Below the pieces are notes generated by a model. The model ran no database searches and had not been told where the DNA came from. It worked only from the letters and a program-made list of their open reading frames with translations. Made by a program: the position numbers and the translations under genes. This document shows positions 1 through 12,082 of a stretch of 64,000 nucleotides of DNA, piece after piece. Position 1 is the first letter of the stretch. Every line of letters begins with the position of its first letter. This stretch comes from Phialocephala subalpina (taxonomy: Eukaryota; Ascomycota; Leotiomycetes; Helotiales; Mollisiaceae), in the NCBI GenBank assembly GCA_900073065.1, contig FJOG01000015.1, forward strand, positions 877,791 to 941,790. The letters run 5' to 3'.

Positions 1-771
1 ATACATGATATCTTGGCGTGCTCCCAGGTAACGACGTCGAGTCTCGGAATCAGTGACTGAAGCTGCCAGCTCATCCTCCAAATTCTCGCTAAGAGGTATC
101 AATTCAAAATGAGTTGAACGCGCCGGGTCGAAGTATTGAGCATGGAAGCCATAGGGATTGAAGAGACCCTCATATACGATGATCTCCGAGAGACAAGGAT
201 AATACTCTACAAAGGTGGGAGAAAATGTTGCAACCATACTGATGGATAGAGCAATGCGACGCGTCTCTTTGTGGCACAGGTCTCGGAGTAGGGCATTCTC
301 GTTGTAATATGGCGGTGTTGGGAGGAAGATATCGCGACTCCAGTCCACCCAGACAAAGGGAGGGCCTTCTATCGTCGATAACCCTTTACTGTCTGAGTGC
401 TTCGCCCCGAACTCCAAGCAGTAGTGGTGTTGACCAGCGCGCCGTGCTTCCCTCGATACATCCACGATAGCAGGTTTGGAAAGAGTACCATACGAGAATA
501 GGGTCCTTTCGAAGGTAGAGCACGTCGTATTTTCCCTCAAATGTTTAGGTCGGAATTGGCAGAGGTCGACAATGCGCGGTTCCCTGGAAGCCATAGCCGC
601 GTCCCAAATCATCATTCGAAGCTCCTCCGGAAGTCTGCTAAAACACTCAAATGTGGAGGCCGGGTAGCTGGCAGATGTCCTCGCCGCATCCCTTGGGAAT
701 TTGTGTCTTGTAGAGCTTGAGGGAACGAGTTTGGAGCTCCCAAACATCGTGGCATTCGCGTCGTCGGCCAT
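1..771 (-). CDS. 2EXR domain protein, 3' end beyond window
   Basis: The minus strand is open for 257 codons from an ATG at 771 to the window edge without a stop, so the gene is truncated on the left. After about 40 Ser/Ala-rich residues comes the 2EXR motif (F-x-RLPEELRMMIWDAAM, then EPRIVDL), followed by the family's usual 'PAIVDVSREARRAGQHHYCLEFG' type block (seen as KPAIVDVSREARR) and an 'FVWVDWSRDIFLP' segment equivalent to the YVNFEIDTLYL block of relatives. 2EXR proteins are a large fungal family related to F-box-like proteins; no biochemical role is established. Three more 2EXR loci lie in this window at 4.6, 30.7 and 46.3 kb. The start is the first ATG upstream of the domain in this frame. 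No intron is needed in the visible part. Confidence 0.75.
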   Translation of the reverse strand, partial: MADDANATMFGSSKLVPSSSTRHKFPRDAARTSASYPASTFECFSRLPEELRMMIWDAAMASREPRIVDLCQFRPKHLRENTTCSTFERTLFSYGTLSKPAIVDVSREARRAGQHHYCLEFGAKHSDSKGLSTIEGPPFVWVDWSRDIFLPTPPYYNENALLRDLCHKETRRIALSISMVATFSPTFVEYYPCLSEIIVYEGLFNPYGFHAQYFDPARSTHFELIPLSENLEDELAASVTDSETRRRYLGARQDIMY

Positions 772-2202
772 TATGTTCTAGAGGGGTCGCCAGCTGATGT
801 CTGTTCGATGCATTAGCACTCTCATAAATTCAAATTCTCAGAAGGTGACGGACAAGAGCGCGATCTTACGAATTCAAGCAATAGAGAAGGTTTCCGAATC
901 GATTGAGGAAGTTCAAGCTTCTTCACGAAGTTCACAAAGGACAGAGCTTGACCAGGCAGCAGCGGGGTCCTCCCATGCCTGAGACATTGCTTACTCATCT
1001 GCAGGCTTCTTCCCAACTCTGCATTATCTTCACTCGCAATTCACAGAAATACAACAACGTTTGTTGTTGGCTTTGCTGTTTCAGTATCACAATAATGGTT
1101 TTCATTCGAACTTATCTTGGGATTCGGGTGTCGTCTCTGGTTCCAATTCTCACCTCCACGCGGTGATGCAACATACTTGGTCGACCGAGGCCCCTTGAAG
1201 AACGCGCTATCCTATGACCTTTGACCTTTCATGCCTCATCTTTCCTTTGAGTATTGGAGAGAGCGCGTCATGTACCCATTGATACATACTTTTTGCTGTC
1301 TGCGTTTAGTTCTCGTTTTAGCACGTGATTGATGTCGTCCCTTTTGCCCTGTAGTGTTGTCCAAGTCAGCTCAATTGATGTATACTTTCCTGGACTAGGA
1401 TAAATCAAGAGAGAAGTTCGTTATTCAGCTTTCTGGTCTCCTTATTTCTCTGTTTTCAGGGCACATGATCTGCAAATACATCTTGCTAGGCGAACGGGAA
1501 GGTTATGATGGATTAGTTATATCTCAAAGACATGCGGCATCTCGTACCGTTATTCCTCAACAATATTTTCTATCTCTCAAGAAATGTCAATACCAAACCT
1601 CGCAATTTCATCTCCCGAAGTTTCCGTCGGCGAAAATATGTTGCCGCTCCAAATTAGCATGCAGAGCAGATCAGCGGGGGCGGGGATTGCGGGGAGAGGA
1701 GAGTTGCATGATGCCTCTAAACTTGAAGTTCCTTCCCTTAATAGACTGGTGATATGCCGAAATTTACTTGGCGTACTTTCCAGGGGTGTCGGGGAAGCAT
1801 GTTACTTCGTGAGGTTAGTGTTTTGTATCATCAAGCTCTCGATATTAATACGACCCCAAGTATTAATATAAACCGGGTAGAGCCGAATTTTGATGAATTT
1901 GGCGGACCGATCATGTACGCAGGCTTATTTCAAAGCACTAGAAGAGTTACATTCGCTTCAAACACGACCCCTTTCGGGTTGACATGGGCCGATACTTGGG
2001 GAAAATTCGTGTAAATTCCGGATTGCGGGGTAAACCTTTCCGAATAAGCCTTTCTCTGCTGTTCAACTCTGACATGTTGCAAGTACCACGGTCATTCAAG
2101 ATTCCTTCACACTAAGTCATGTAGGCATAGGAGGAAAGTACATATATACAATATTTCGCTGTGGTAACTCGGCCTCGCTATTAACATCACCTTCCAGTCA
2201 CG
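772..2202. other. Intergenic, no gene seen
   Basis: The short open frames here overlap each other, lack recognisable domains and look like chance. The last 200 bases are the promoter of the GH43 gene. Confidence 0.5.
2141..2150 (+). promoter_or_regulatory. TATA-like element of the GH43 gene
   Basis: CATATATACA sits about 55-60 bp upstream of the GH43 start codon, a common spacing for a fungal TATA box. Assigned by position and sequence only. Confidence 0.35.
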
Positions 2203-4105
2203 ATGTTATTTCCTCGTCTTACTTTGGTCTCGTCTGCCGTTTCTGGCGCTCTTGCTGCGTCATGGATTGTTCCTGGCGCAGTGTGGACAGATACCTCTGG
2301 GAACAAGATTGATGCTCATGGCGGTGGAATTGTTCAGCGTGGAGATACGTTCTACTGGATTGGACAAAGTACCAGCGACAGTATGTTCATTTCTCCCAGA
2401 ACTCTGCTCATAGCAATCACTTACGCATTTTTAGGTATATCACCATACTTATACTCATCGACTGATTTGCTGAATTGGACGAATCTTGGGAAGCAAGCTT
2501 CTATACAACAGCTCTGGAGACCTAAAATCGCGAAGCCAAATGGATCTTTCTGGGTCCGTATCTGCCTTCCATCCTCCATATCGTGGAGCTTTTCAAACAT
2601 TCAGTCGTCGTCTAAGCTGATGACATCAAGATATACGGCCAAGTAGATCGAAACATTCAAGCTCTAGTGTCCACACAGATGGTTGGTGGTTATGTCACTC
2701 ATGGTGCAGCAGTCACTATCCCACCAAACAGCTACACGTACTCCGATACGGGCATGTTTAAGGATACTGATGGTGCACATCCTGTCATACGAGATTCCTC
2801 GAGTACAACACCAAGCTGACGAGCTCACAGGGTCGTGGTACATCCTCACGTCTGCTGATCACAACATTAGTACCAACTCTATTCTCGTACTAAGTATCAG
2901 GCACCTTACTCATTTAATCGTTCAGTACAAATCAACAAAATCAACTCGGACGGATCCATCGGAGCCAGAGCCTCTCAACTCGGTAATCCACCTCACTCTG
3001 TTCTGATACCCACAATAATTAAAGATCCGTCCAGCTGCCGGCGCCTATGAAGCCCCGGGAATACTCAAAGTCGACGGTGTCTACTTTCTCATCGTCTCCG
3101 CCAAAACAGGATGGCGATCCAATCCCAACAAGATGTTCTACTCAACATCCATAACGGGCTCATGGACTGGTCCCTTCGACATCGCTCCTCAAGCAGAGAA
3201 TACCTACAACTCACAGAATACTTTCGAGTTGACTATTTCGGGCAGCAAGCAGACAACATATATGTACATGGGTGATTCTTGGGATTCGAAAGGAGGGACG
3301 AGCTCAAATTATATTTGGTTGCCCATCGCAGTCAGCTCGAGGTGAGGAGGGTGAAATCGATTCGGGGCCAGGAATGGTGACTGACAATGAGACAACAGCG
3401 CGAAAACTTTCTCTCTTCAGTATCACGCAATGTGGAAAATTGACGTCGGTACCGGGGTGGTGTCCTACCCCACTACGAAGAAGCGGTATGAGGCAGAGGA
3501 TGCCGTTATCACTGGCCGCGCTGGTGTGCAACCCCGGTATTCCCTCTTCACCGATTCAAGCTGACAATAAAAAAGCCGTCACGAGCTGCAATGACTGCAT
3601 TAGTAAGCGTGCTGTGCATAGAAGTGAGTTTTATCAGCTCAAAAGTGTCTCCTAGAACACTGACAATGTATCCACAGTTGGTTCAGACAGTCAAGTCACC
3701 TTCCAAAATGTCATAGGCACCGGTCACCCACAATGGTTTTCCATCCATTACTCCGTCAACAGCCCTGAAAGTATGCACTGACTCTCCATCCCAAGTCATC
3801 ACTCCACTGAGAAACTTGCTCACTGACTTCCTTCCCGCAGTTGGCGAAGCTCACATCTTCGTCAATGACGAACCCCGACCAACCAATATCTCCCTCTTCA
3901 ACTCCCGAGCTGGATACCACAAAGTCGTACCTATGGAGCTGACTTTAAAGCCTGGCAATGTCAACACGATCACATTTGGTGCGATGGGCTCTGAAGGTAC
4001 GACTTCCCCTTACTACTTACTGTCTTGTATATTTGCTAATTTATTTTGTCTCAAGATTTTGAGGTGCATATCGATGGGATCGAGCTTTTTGAAGATGAAT
4101 TGTAG
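2203..4105 (+). CDS. Secreted GH43 exo-beta-1,3-galactanase-like enzyme with CBM35-like module
   Basis: Likely an extracellular exo-galactanase acting on arabinogalactan side-chain backbones in plant cell walls. A signal peptide (MLFPRLTLVSSAVSGALAAS) precedes 'WTDTSGNKIDAHGGGIVQ', the first GH43 blade with the catalytic-base-type Asp/His region. Later blocks 'RPKIAKPNGSF', 'KDTDGSWYILTSADHN', 'EAPGILKVDGVYFLI', 'GWRSNPNKMFYSTSITG' and 'NTYNSQNTFEL' follow the order of fungal GH43_24 galactan 1,3-beta-galactosidases. From about 3470 'RYEAEDAVITGRAAV' begins a galactose-binding-like C-terminal module (CBM35 type). At least eight introns restore one frame, including 2381-2434, 2554-2630 (unusual GTCCGT donor and AAG acceptor), 2773-2830, 2870-2925, 2983-3034 and 3342-3398. 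All joins I checked keep phase, so I read it as intact. No neighbour suggests a pathway. Confidence 0.8.
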
Positions 4106-4579
4106 ATAGTGCAGCTGGAAGTTTCTCGATGGGTAACAAATGGTGTGAGCCGGATAGTTGTTGCGTGTCTATCGCCAAAGAATTATGGTTCATGTTTCAT
4201 TGCGTATCCCGTCTACCCCGCCATCTCGCTTAGCAAAAAGGAGGGGTAAATTGTAGGTCAGTCATCTCCTTTCGCCATTCTGAGACCAGGAGCAGATGAA
4301 AGGAACGGGGACACGATAGGAGGAAAGTACTCGTGTCGCTTTAGGCGTGTCGAATTGTCAATGTTGATCAGGAGCCAGGGAGATGATGCCGGGTAAATAA
4401 AATTTATAAGATCTGGCCACACTCGGGACATAGAACGCTTTTCACAATGTCCAGGGACCAGGGGCTAGGAATCTTGATGCGTGTTCAACTTTCCGTAATA
4501 TAGTGGGCCTTACTTGCACATTGAAGCTCTCTGTTAGCTGAACTTCACCATTCGGCAATTGTTAAGTATGCAGTCTTTG
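4106..4579. other. Intergenic, no gene seen
   Basis: Convergent gap between the GH43 gene and the 2EXR relic. No recognisable coding or RNA feature. Confidence 0.5.
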
Positions 4580-5407
4580 TCAAAACATGTGTCCACTGCA
4601 ACACCAGATTGTTTCTTGAAGTCTTCTATCCCAGCCTCCCCATAAGTCTATGAGCTCATCCTTAAGCACGTCCATATCTGGTACAGGACCTACCTTGCAT
4701 CTAAGGTAGCTGAGAGACTCCTCGGGGCTGCAAGGTCGTAACCAACCAACGGTTTCTTCAGCTTCCCGCCAGAGACTGTCCATTTGCTGCAAGCCAGCCA
4801 TATTGACGTTTTTGATTGGCCCGGAATTTCCAGCTTTGATCATGAGCCAGTTAATTTGCTCCACCGTGACTTCAAATGATATTTTGTCGCCCATGGGGAC
4901 GTCCTCCAACCTTTTTAAGGCAAGTGGGCCATCATGTATAGTCGGGCGCTGGTGATACATGAAATCCAAGTTTTCCAAGCGCGGGAAAAGTTCAAGCAGC
5001 TGAGACAAGTCTCCCGCATTGGTGAATCCATGTTCATCTGGACCAATAATGATAAGAGAGCTTATCCTATCGAAGCCTTCTCCTCTGGAGAACATTTGAC
5101 ATGGAGGAAGCGAGTCGTAATTTATAACCAGAGTATCGATTTCGAAATTGAAGTAGACTCGATTGTCCCAACCAAAGCTGGTATCTTGAGCTCCTTCGCG
5201 ATATTTAAGCAGTCCTAGTCGTTGAACCTCATACCGTGACTCAGAGCACGTTCGAAGACATGCTGACAATTCGGAAGTTTTGCATCGGCATAAATGAGGC
5301 GCTGCACGCGCTCTGTGGCCATCCACATTGCCTTTGCTGCGCACGGAGGCTCCGCAATCGGGTGACGCAGAGAGGAGCGCATATTTCAGTAAGTTGGAAC
5401 CCCCCAC
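4580..5407 (-). pseudogene. 2EXR family remnant lacking the 2EXR motif
   Basis: This 275-codon open frame resembles the middle and C-terminal part of 2EXR proteins: 'SACLRTCSESRYEVQRLGLLKY' (seen here as a CSESR-type block near residue 55) is followed by 'VYFNFEIDTLVI', the conserved strand after it, and a leucine-rich tail with 'LFPRLENLDF'. The N-terminal F-x-LPxELRxxIW motif, normally about 60-100 residues upstream, is absent. Immediately upstream the DNA turns into poly-C/poly-T rich then AT-rich sequence (5400-5580), so the 5' part seems to have been lost to an insertion or rearrangement. The first 50 residues have no family resemblance and the annotated ATG is probably not original. It could still be expressed. 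Confidence 0.55.
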
Positions 5408-5580
5408 CCGACCCCCCCAACTTTAGGCTACCCCCTACCTTAGGCCACCTCGCTTAATATACCGCCACTACTTTACTACCTACTTTAAACCTTTTTATTT
5501 TTATAATTCTTTAATAAATTACTTCCAAATTTTGCGTGCAATTTAAATTAATTATAAAAATTAAATATATTCGGAGTAGC
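5395..5580. repeat. Possible transposon end in AT-rich sequence
   Basis: A run of C-rich blocks (CCCCCCACCCGACCCCCCC, then ACCCCCTACCTTAGGCCACC) passes abruptly into AT-rich DNA. This composition break is common at ends of RIP-mutated fungal DNA transposons. I could not find a matching inverted copy, so the call is tentative. Confidence 0.3.
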
Positions 5581-6669
5581 CATGGTGCAAGTTGTTCACC
5601 AAGCTGCAAGATATCTCGAGAAACCTGAATCAGTTGATGTGGTCCAACTGAAAGGATCCAAGCTCCCATATTTATGGACCTTCTAGGCTTATTCTCCCTC
5701 CGTATGCTATAGGCATCTGATCTAATAGATTGACTTTTCGTAATAATAAAAGATTTCCTCAACACCACGTGCAGAACTCGAATGACCTTCTTCATGATTC
5801 AGAAATGCAATGCAAACTCAGGACAGACGTTCAATAGCTTCGACGATATCGAAGAAAAAGAGTTGTATGCCGCTGGACATCACGTGGCATCAAGGCTTCA
5901 AGGACACGAATTGGCATCACAGATGTTAAAAAAGTGGAACACGGGCAGATTTCGAGTTTTCGATGTTTGCCACGACCAGCTAGAGATCTCAAGCAAGCTT
6001 AAGACCTCTTCGTCCATCTTGATAGGAAGAACACGGGGCCACAATACCAGCAATGGGCAATCACAGCTTCCCGCTACGGCGCTGCCTCAGGCCCAGCTTG
6101 GGCTCAAAGAACTACCCGCTTGATGTTACGCTTGTATCATGGAATTAAGGAGATGAAAAGTGGAGCGGAATGAAAATTTCAGCGAATCCTCGCCTGGCCG
6201 AAAGTGGAAGGTGGGGTAGCACGTGACAACTGTCATCTCTCCCTCGACCCCTTTTTTCTTCTCCGCAGCCACTAATATAGCACCTTCTATCAAGTTATCC
6301 AAAGTAGAATTAAAAATCTTTCCCTTGCATTGTACGAGCTTTTGAAAATATAATTATTTTGATTTTTTAAAGATTTAAAAAATAATTTTTAAAAAGAAAG
6401 CCCACTTTATACGATTGGAGAGTTATACGGTTCGAACTATTTCAACTAAGCTCGATTGGAAAAAGGCTGTCTCTCCACTTATAAATAGCCACACAGTCAC
6501 GTGGGAGTACTCGAACCTTGCGGACTAGAAGTGAGGCTGAAGCATCACCAAGCTTCCCCCGTTCCTCTTGCCCATCTCATGACACTTGACACTCTTGTTG
6601 CTTCTATTTGACGTACATCGTTATTGCAGTTCCGGGCGATAGCGACAGCGGTGTAACACGGGCCCAGCT
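5581..6669. other. Intergenic, partly AT-rich; no firm gene
   Basis: Contains a 113-codon open frame (5782-6123, +) without recognisable domain, an AT-rich patch at 6300-6410, and the promoter of the NLR gene. CACGTG occurs at 6499. No gene can be supported. Confidence 0.4.
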
Positions 6670-9600
6670 ATGGAAGGGATGTCGCGGATTGCACCTGGGA
6701 CAGTCCGGCCGTTGCGACTCCTCTCACTTGGTTCGTAGCCTCTTCTCGGAGTCGGCCAGTTTAACTGACTCTGTTCCAGATGGCGGTGGTGTCCGAGGTT
6801 TATCGACCATTATTATCCTTCGGCATATCATGAAGAATGTTTCTAGAGGTCTGGGTAAACCAGTGGAGCCGCGGGACTTCTTCGACATGATTGGTGGCAC
6901 CAGCACGGGAGGGTAAACCTGCACAACAAATCCAAGAAAGGCACGTCCGAGCTGACATTGTCTAGTCTGATCGCTATTATGATTGGAAGGCTTGGACTAA
7001 CACTCGACCAATGCCAAACTGCTTATTTGAAACTATCCAAGCGCATCTTCAACCCCAGCCGCGGTAAACTCAATGCTATCGGACGCGCCAAAGACTTCCT
7101 GCTTGCAGACGGCAAGTTTGATTACAAAGAGTTGGAAGATGCAATTAAAGAGGTCATAGTGCAGGATGGCAATCTCATGATGGACGAGTTACTACAAGAC
7201 CCTGAGTCTCCCTGCAAGGTGTACGTTCCTCCCGACAAACCTTAATCCATTCAGCACAAGAAGCTGACTATTCGATACGCAAAGCTTTGTTTGTGCTCTC
7301 CGAACAGGCAACTCAGAGACCGCGATCTTAAGGACATACGAGAACGACGAACCTGAGCTTTTATACGATGACTGTAAGATCTGGGAAGCATGCAGAGCCA
7401 CTTCTGCGGCAACTACGTTCTTCGATCCAATAAAAATCGGTCCTTTCGAACAAGAGTTCGCAGATGGTGGGGTTATCTATAACAATCCGGTCGAGCTTGT
7501 TCATAGGGAGGCCAGTGTTACATGGCCAGGAAGGATGGAGGACGCTATGCTTATCAGCATAGGCACTGGTAGTGCACCTGGCGCCGCATTCGAGGGCAAT
7601 ATCAAAAGGATCGTGGAAGCCATGAAGGAGATCGTAACACAAACTGAAAGAACGGCCGATAACTTCCTGCGCAGCCATGAGATCATGGCCAACCGGGACC
7701 TCTATTTTCGTTTCAACGTCTATCACGGACTTTCCGACGTGGGGTTGGAAGAGTGGAAGGAAAAGGCTAAAATGGCTGACTGCACTCAAACTTATCTGAT
7801 GAATGGGGAAACTCGAAGAAAAGTCAGAGTATGTGTGGATCAACTTTGTATATCCGAATCTCATGAAGGTAAGCTATTCAAAGACTAGGTACTGTTTAGA
7901 CGCGGTGGTAGGGCTTCCCAGCCATGATAGGTTGTATTGGATAGTCTCTAACGCATCATAGTATGGAAAAAGAGTTATCAAGAGCTTGCAGATGGTATGT
8001 TTCATTGGCACTACTGACCAGTCTCTTTTACACCTCAGAAAGGTACTGATAATTGGGGCTGCGCAAGAATATTCTCAAAGCTTAGATTACGAATACCGCC
8101 TCCATCGCTATGATGACATCGACGAACCTGCCCGGCAAACCTTCGAGTGGATATACAACGATCTTGATGCAGGCTTTTCTTCTTGGCTCCAAAACGATGA
8201 GAAAATCTTCTGGATCAACGGGAAAGCTGGATCAGGGAAATCAACTATGCTGAAGTTCATCTCCGATGATCCACGAACGACAGACCTTTTAAAGCTCAAC
8301 CGATCTTCTCATACAATTGTTCTGGCAAAGTTCTTCTTTCATGATCGTGGCTCTGCTTTAGAAAAGACCTTTACTGGTCTCCTGCGCGCTCTTCTGCTCC
8401 AAATTTTGGAGCGTTGGCCGAAGGCAGCCTTATCAGTAGCTCGATCTAACGTGAAAAGTTTCAGAACACACATATCTCTGGCGGAAGGCATCAAGACATG
8501 GTCTGAAGCCGATCTCCGCCAAGCGCTAGACCTTGTCAAATCACATGTTGAACCTGGTGCTTTCATGTGCTTCTTTATTGACGGTCTGGATGAGTTCGAC
8601 GGAGAGGATTGGGTAATTGCAGACTTCTTCCTTAAATTGATAGTGCCCCCGATGGATTTTAAGGGCATTGGAACAAACTGGAAGGTTAAGCTCTGCTTAT
8701 CAAGCCGCCCACACAATTCATTCCGAGATCTATTTCAAGGGTTCCCAAGCCTCAGCATACACGAGAAGTCGAAAGGGGATATTTTGCAATACGTATCCTC
8801 ACGGGTGCGGGAGAGTGCCCGGATTGAACGCCCTGCCCTGGATTCAGATGACGCTACTATTGGCAATTTGATCATCCTGATCGTAGAGCGAGCACACGGA
8901 GTGTTCCTATGGGTCAGGCTTGTGGTCAATGACCTGTTGCAGAGTTTGGCGGATGGAGACTCTATTTCAGAGCTACGGGCAAGATTGAACATGTTCTCAG
9001 GCGATTTGGAAAGTGTCTACAAACGTATGCTTCAGAAAGTGCGTCCTCGTTACTTGAAGGAGACTGCGTTGCTACTGCACTTAGTCGAGTACGCCCGCCG
9101 ACCTCTTTCTCTCGTCGGACTTTTTGAAGCTGCTGCAACTCGTCTTGATACGAGCTCACCAAGCTTTGTTTCCGATACAGACCGTGAAGTGAGTGTTGAC
9201 CTGATCACGGAGGGATCGACTGCCATCACAGACGAGGCTCTGTCCCGACGAATAAGGAGTCGATGCGGAGGCCTTCTTGAGATACAGCACACGACGGTCT
9301 CGGGAAAAGAGCATGTGACAGTACAGTTTTTACATCAGACGGTGAAAGAGCTCCTGGCGAGGCCAGACGCGTGGCAAGAGATATTCGGTGTCGCGCCCTT
9401 GCCGGGAAGCGTTGTTGCCAATTTGAAGTTACATTCAGCAACCCTGAAACTACTCAACACCCACGAAAAACTTGTTTCCAACATAGATGACTGTGTCTAC
9501 TATGTCACAGTTGTAGAGCAGCTTACGATGACTGTAGCCATAGATCTCTTGGACGTGATGGATCAGAGGATGTCAACACTCTCCGCTGGAGCAAAAGATT

Positions 9601-10319
9601 TCATGCAGGGACACTGGTCTAGGGAATACTGGAAGCAAAAGTCAGGAGAGCCCCCGGAAGAATGGTTAGACAACTTCTTGGCGTTTGCCATAGCGGTAGG
9701 GCTCAGCTCATACGTTATAGCTAAGATTCGACTTCGCCCTGGCTACGTTTCTCGGAAGAAAGGGCGACCATTGCTTCATTACGCTGTTACACGAACCGAC
9801 TACCCAGTCGATGCCAAACTAGTCACAGCACTCCTAGAGTGTGGTGCAGACCCCAACAAAAATTACCAGGAAGAGACAGCATGGCAATTATTTATGTCTA
9901 ATGTGCGCGATTTCCAAACCAGAGCGAATATCTCTAGAATCGCAGGGCCTTTCCAACCCATATCAGAAGCCATGGCAGCAATGCTCAAGCACGGGGCACA
10001 AGTCAACACGAAAGTCAACAATAACTACACCGGGTATTGGACCAGGCCAGTACAGATTTTCCTCAAGAACCCAGAGGTCATTGGAGAATATTTCTCTCTG
10101 AATGACGTGAAGTCCGCTGTTCACACATTGGTCTCATATGGAGCTTTAATCGATATCAAAGACGAGACGAATCGCACAGCTCTAGAGGATGCCGCATGGT
10201 ATGATCAACTACACGACGAGCTCCTTGACAGACCTGCACCCAAACCGCCCAGGCCTCCCAGATCTCCCTTACGTGACCTTGCAACTTCTATATGGCGCCA
10301 CAAGATCAACAGGTCCTGA
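6670..10319 (+). CDS. Patatin-NACHT-ankyrin-like NLR (STAND) protein
   Basis: A predicted fungal NLR-like receptor: an N-terminal patatin phospholipase effector, a central NACHT NTPase switch and C-terminal repeats. Exons 6670-6730, 6780-6912, 6966-7220, 7285-7868, 7962-7994 and 8068-10319 total 3318 nt, exactly 1106 codons. Patatin motifs: oxyanion 'DGGGVRGLS' (formed across intron 1), nucleophile elbow 'GGTSTGG' across intron 2, catalytic Asp in 'DGGVIYNNP'. The NACHT part has Walker A 'GKAGSGKST', Walker B-like 'FFIDGLDEFDG' and 'LCLSSRP' (sensor), then the usual fungal DUF7791-type helical block around 'VYKRMLQKVRP'. The tail has degenerate ankyrin-like units ('LLHYAV..', 'LLECGADPN', 'MLKHGAQVN'). 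Relatives act in heterokaryon incompatibility and immunity-like cell death. Two introns (ending 7284 and 8067) need AAG acceptors. If the last one is not used, the gene would split into separate patatin and NACHT genes. Confidence 0.85.
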
Positions 10320-10454
10320 ATGAAGTTGGAAAATCGCTGGACGAGCACTAGTCAATCAGCGAATCGGGCATCTGGACAAAGATGGCGCCGTATCTCCAAG
10401 CAAGATTCCAAACAAGGACGGCTTATACACTGGGCATCATCATAATCTCGAGGG

Positions 10455-10822
10455 GCGATCTCGTATTCCAGACAACTACGCGGCGTTAATTCGTATTTGA
10501 GATCACTCACAGGAACCGGTCTAGAGGACGAAGAAGCTCGTCTCGCGGCTTATCTTGGAACATTGCGCCATGAATTGGTACATGCGTACTTCGGGCTCTA
10601 CTCCTGTCGATGCCGCAAAGGTCAAAAGAGGCAGTCAAATTTGTAGAGAGACCAGGACGTGCGGAAGGCTGGCAACTAGCTTCTCTTGCAGTACAAAAGG
10701 CAACAGGCGATCTTCTGGGCTATGAAACTGATATGAGTCGTAAAGATGCTATGAAGACCGAATTCGGAAAGAATTACGAGAAAACTCAAAGGAAGAACCG
10801 CGCAGCCTGGGGCTTCAAGTAA
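10455..10822 (+). pseudogene. SprT-like zinc metalloprotease remnant, frameshifted
   Basis: One frame (about 10455-10653) reads 'YLGTLRHELVHAYFGLYSC', with the HExxH zinc site followed by the Y-x-C-x-C pattern of fungal SprT-like proteins, then stops at a TAG. A one-base shift near 10618 enters the frame 10619-10822, which carries 'GRAEGWQLASLAVQKATGDL' and an 'MSRKDAM' block, the usual C-terminal part of the same family. The two halves are therefore one gene split by a frameshift. The third Cys of the expected metal-binding knuckle is also missing. The region before 10455 has no open continuation. It begins about 135 bp after the NLR stop codon. Confidence 0.6.
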
Positions 10823-11239
10823 AGGGATAGGAAAAGGAAGCGAGGATAGCTGAATGAATACGCATTTCCAGTCAAAGAAAGCCCTCAAAGCTTAACATCG
10901 CCCTTGATAACATCTTCCACAGCGTCGAAGACTTGGAGTCGCATTAGTGGACTCTGAGGTCAAGGATTGCGCTGATCTCAGTGGCTAGTACATGTTCAAT
11001 TCAACGTGAGACTGGATTAAGGAAAGTAAAGCTAAGACCAAGATCAGATGGCAGCTCACTAAGCATTCACACAGCCATGGAGAGGAAGTGATCGAGCTGA
11101 ATTCGGCGAAATTTCTGAGGATCTACCAGAACAGTCTCTCATGATCTAATTTACCCCAGATGTTTATATTCTTGGCATAAGACTCTTTCGGAAAGTGTAT
11201 ACTCGAACCGTGGTAAGCATTCCTTTGTATTCGAACCTC
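10823..11239. other. Intergenic, no gene seen
   Basis: Transition from the SprT-like relic to the AT-rich block; no recognisable feature. Confidence 0.5.
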
Positions 11240-12060
11240 CTCGAAATCAAGTCTAGAAATTTTTAAATAATGCTATTATATATAACTTCAAAATATTTAA
11301 AGTATTATAAATAAGTATTAAATAATTTAAATAATATAAACGAAATAAAATTTTAAGGATTATATAACCCGAAATTATAATTTAATTTAAATATTTAATA
11401 TATTATAATTTCTAAATAAATATTAATAAAATAATAATTTATATTAAAATTATATAAATTTAATAAAATAAATATATTAAATATTAAATATTATTAATTT
11501 CAAATAAAAAATTAAAAATTTAATATATTATATTATATTATTTTATTATAATTTTATAATTATAATTTTTCGATTTTATATAAATATTAATAATTATAAA
11601 ATAAATAAGATTCTGATATTATAATTTTCGATAATTAATAATTTTAATATTTTAAATAAATTTTTTTCAAACTTTTAAAACTTTAAAATATTCTAAAAAA
11701 TATTAATTTTATAAGATTTTTTTTATATAAGCGAATAAATTTTAATTAAAAAAAATTAATATAATAAAATTAATTTTAAATTTAATATATTTATAAATAT
11801 TTAAATTAATAATTAAAATATAATATTATTATAATATTTCTTAATAAACCAATCAAAAAGCCATATTTAATACTTTTATCGAAATTTAAAAAAATTAATT
11901 ATTTTCTTTTTAATTTTAATTTTTATATAATTTTTAATTTATTCCTTCGAAAAAATTTATATTAATCCTTATAATAAATAACCAATTAAAGAAAATATAA
12001 TTTTAAAATAATTTTTTAAAATTATAATAAATATATATATAATATCATATCATATTACTA
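11240..12060. repeat. AT-rich block, probable RIP-degraded repeat
   Basis: About 800 bases are almost pure A+T (for example 11401-11460 has a single C and no G). No open frame or conserved motif is left. In ascomycetes such blocks usually are transposons destroyed by repeat-induced point mutation; the original element cannot be identified by eye. Confidence 0.65.
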
Positions 12061-12082
12061 TTCATTTGTGCATTAACCACCC

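Noticed and set aside
5782..6123. 113-codon plus-strand frame
   Set aside because: No recognisable domain and near AT-rich degraded sequence; insufficient support.
7986..8067. Separate NACHT gene starting near 7992
   Set aside because: An intron 7995-8067 joins it in phase to the patatin exons and the total is an exact multiple of three, so a single gene is the better model.
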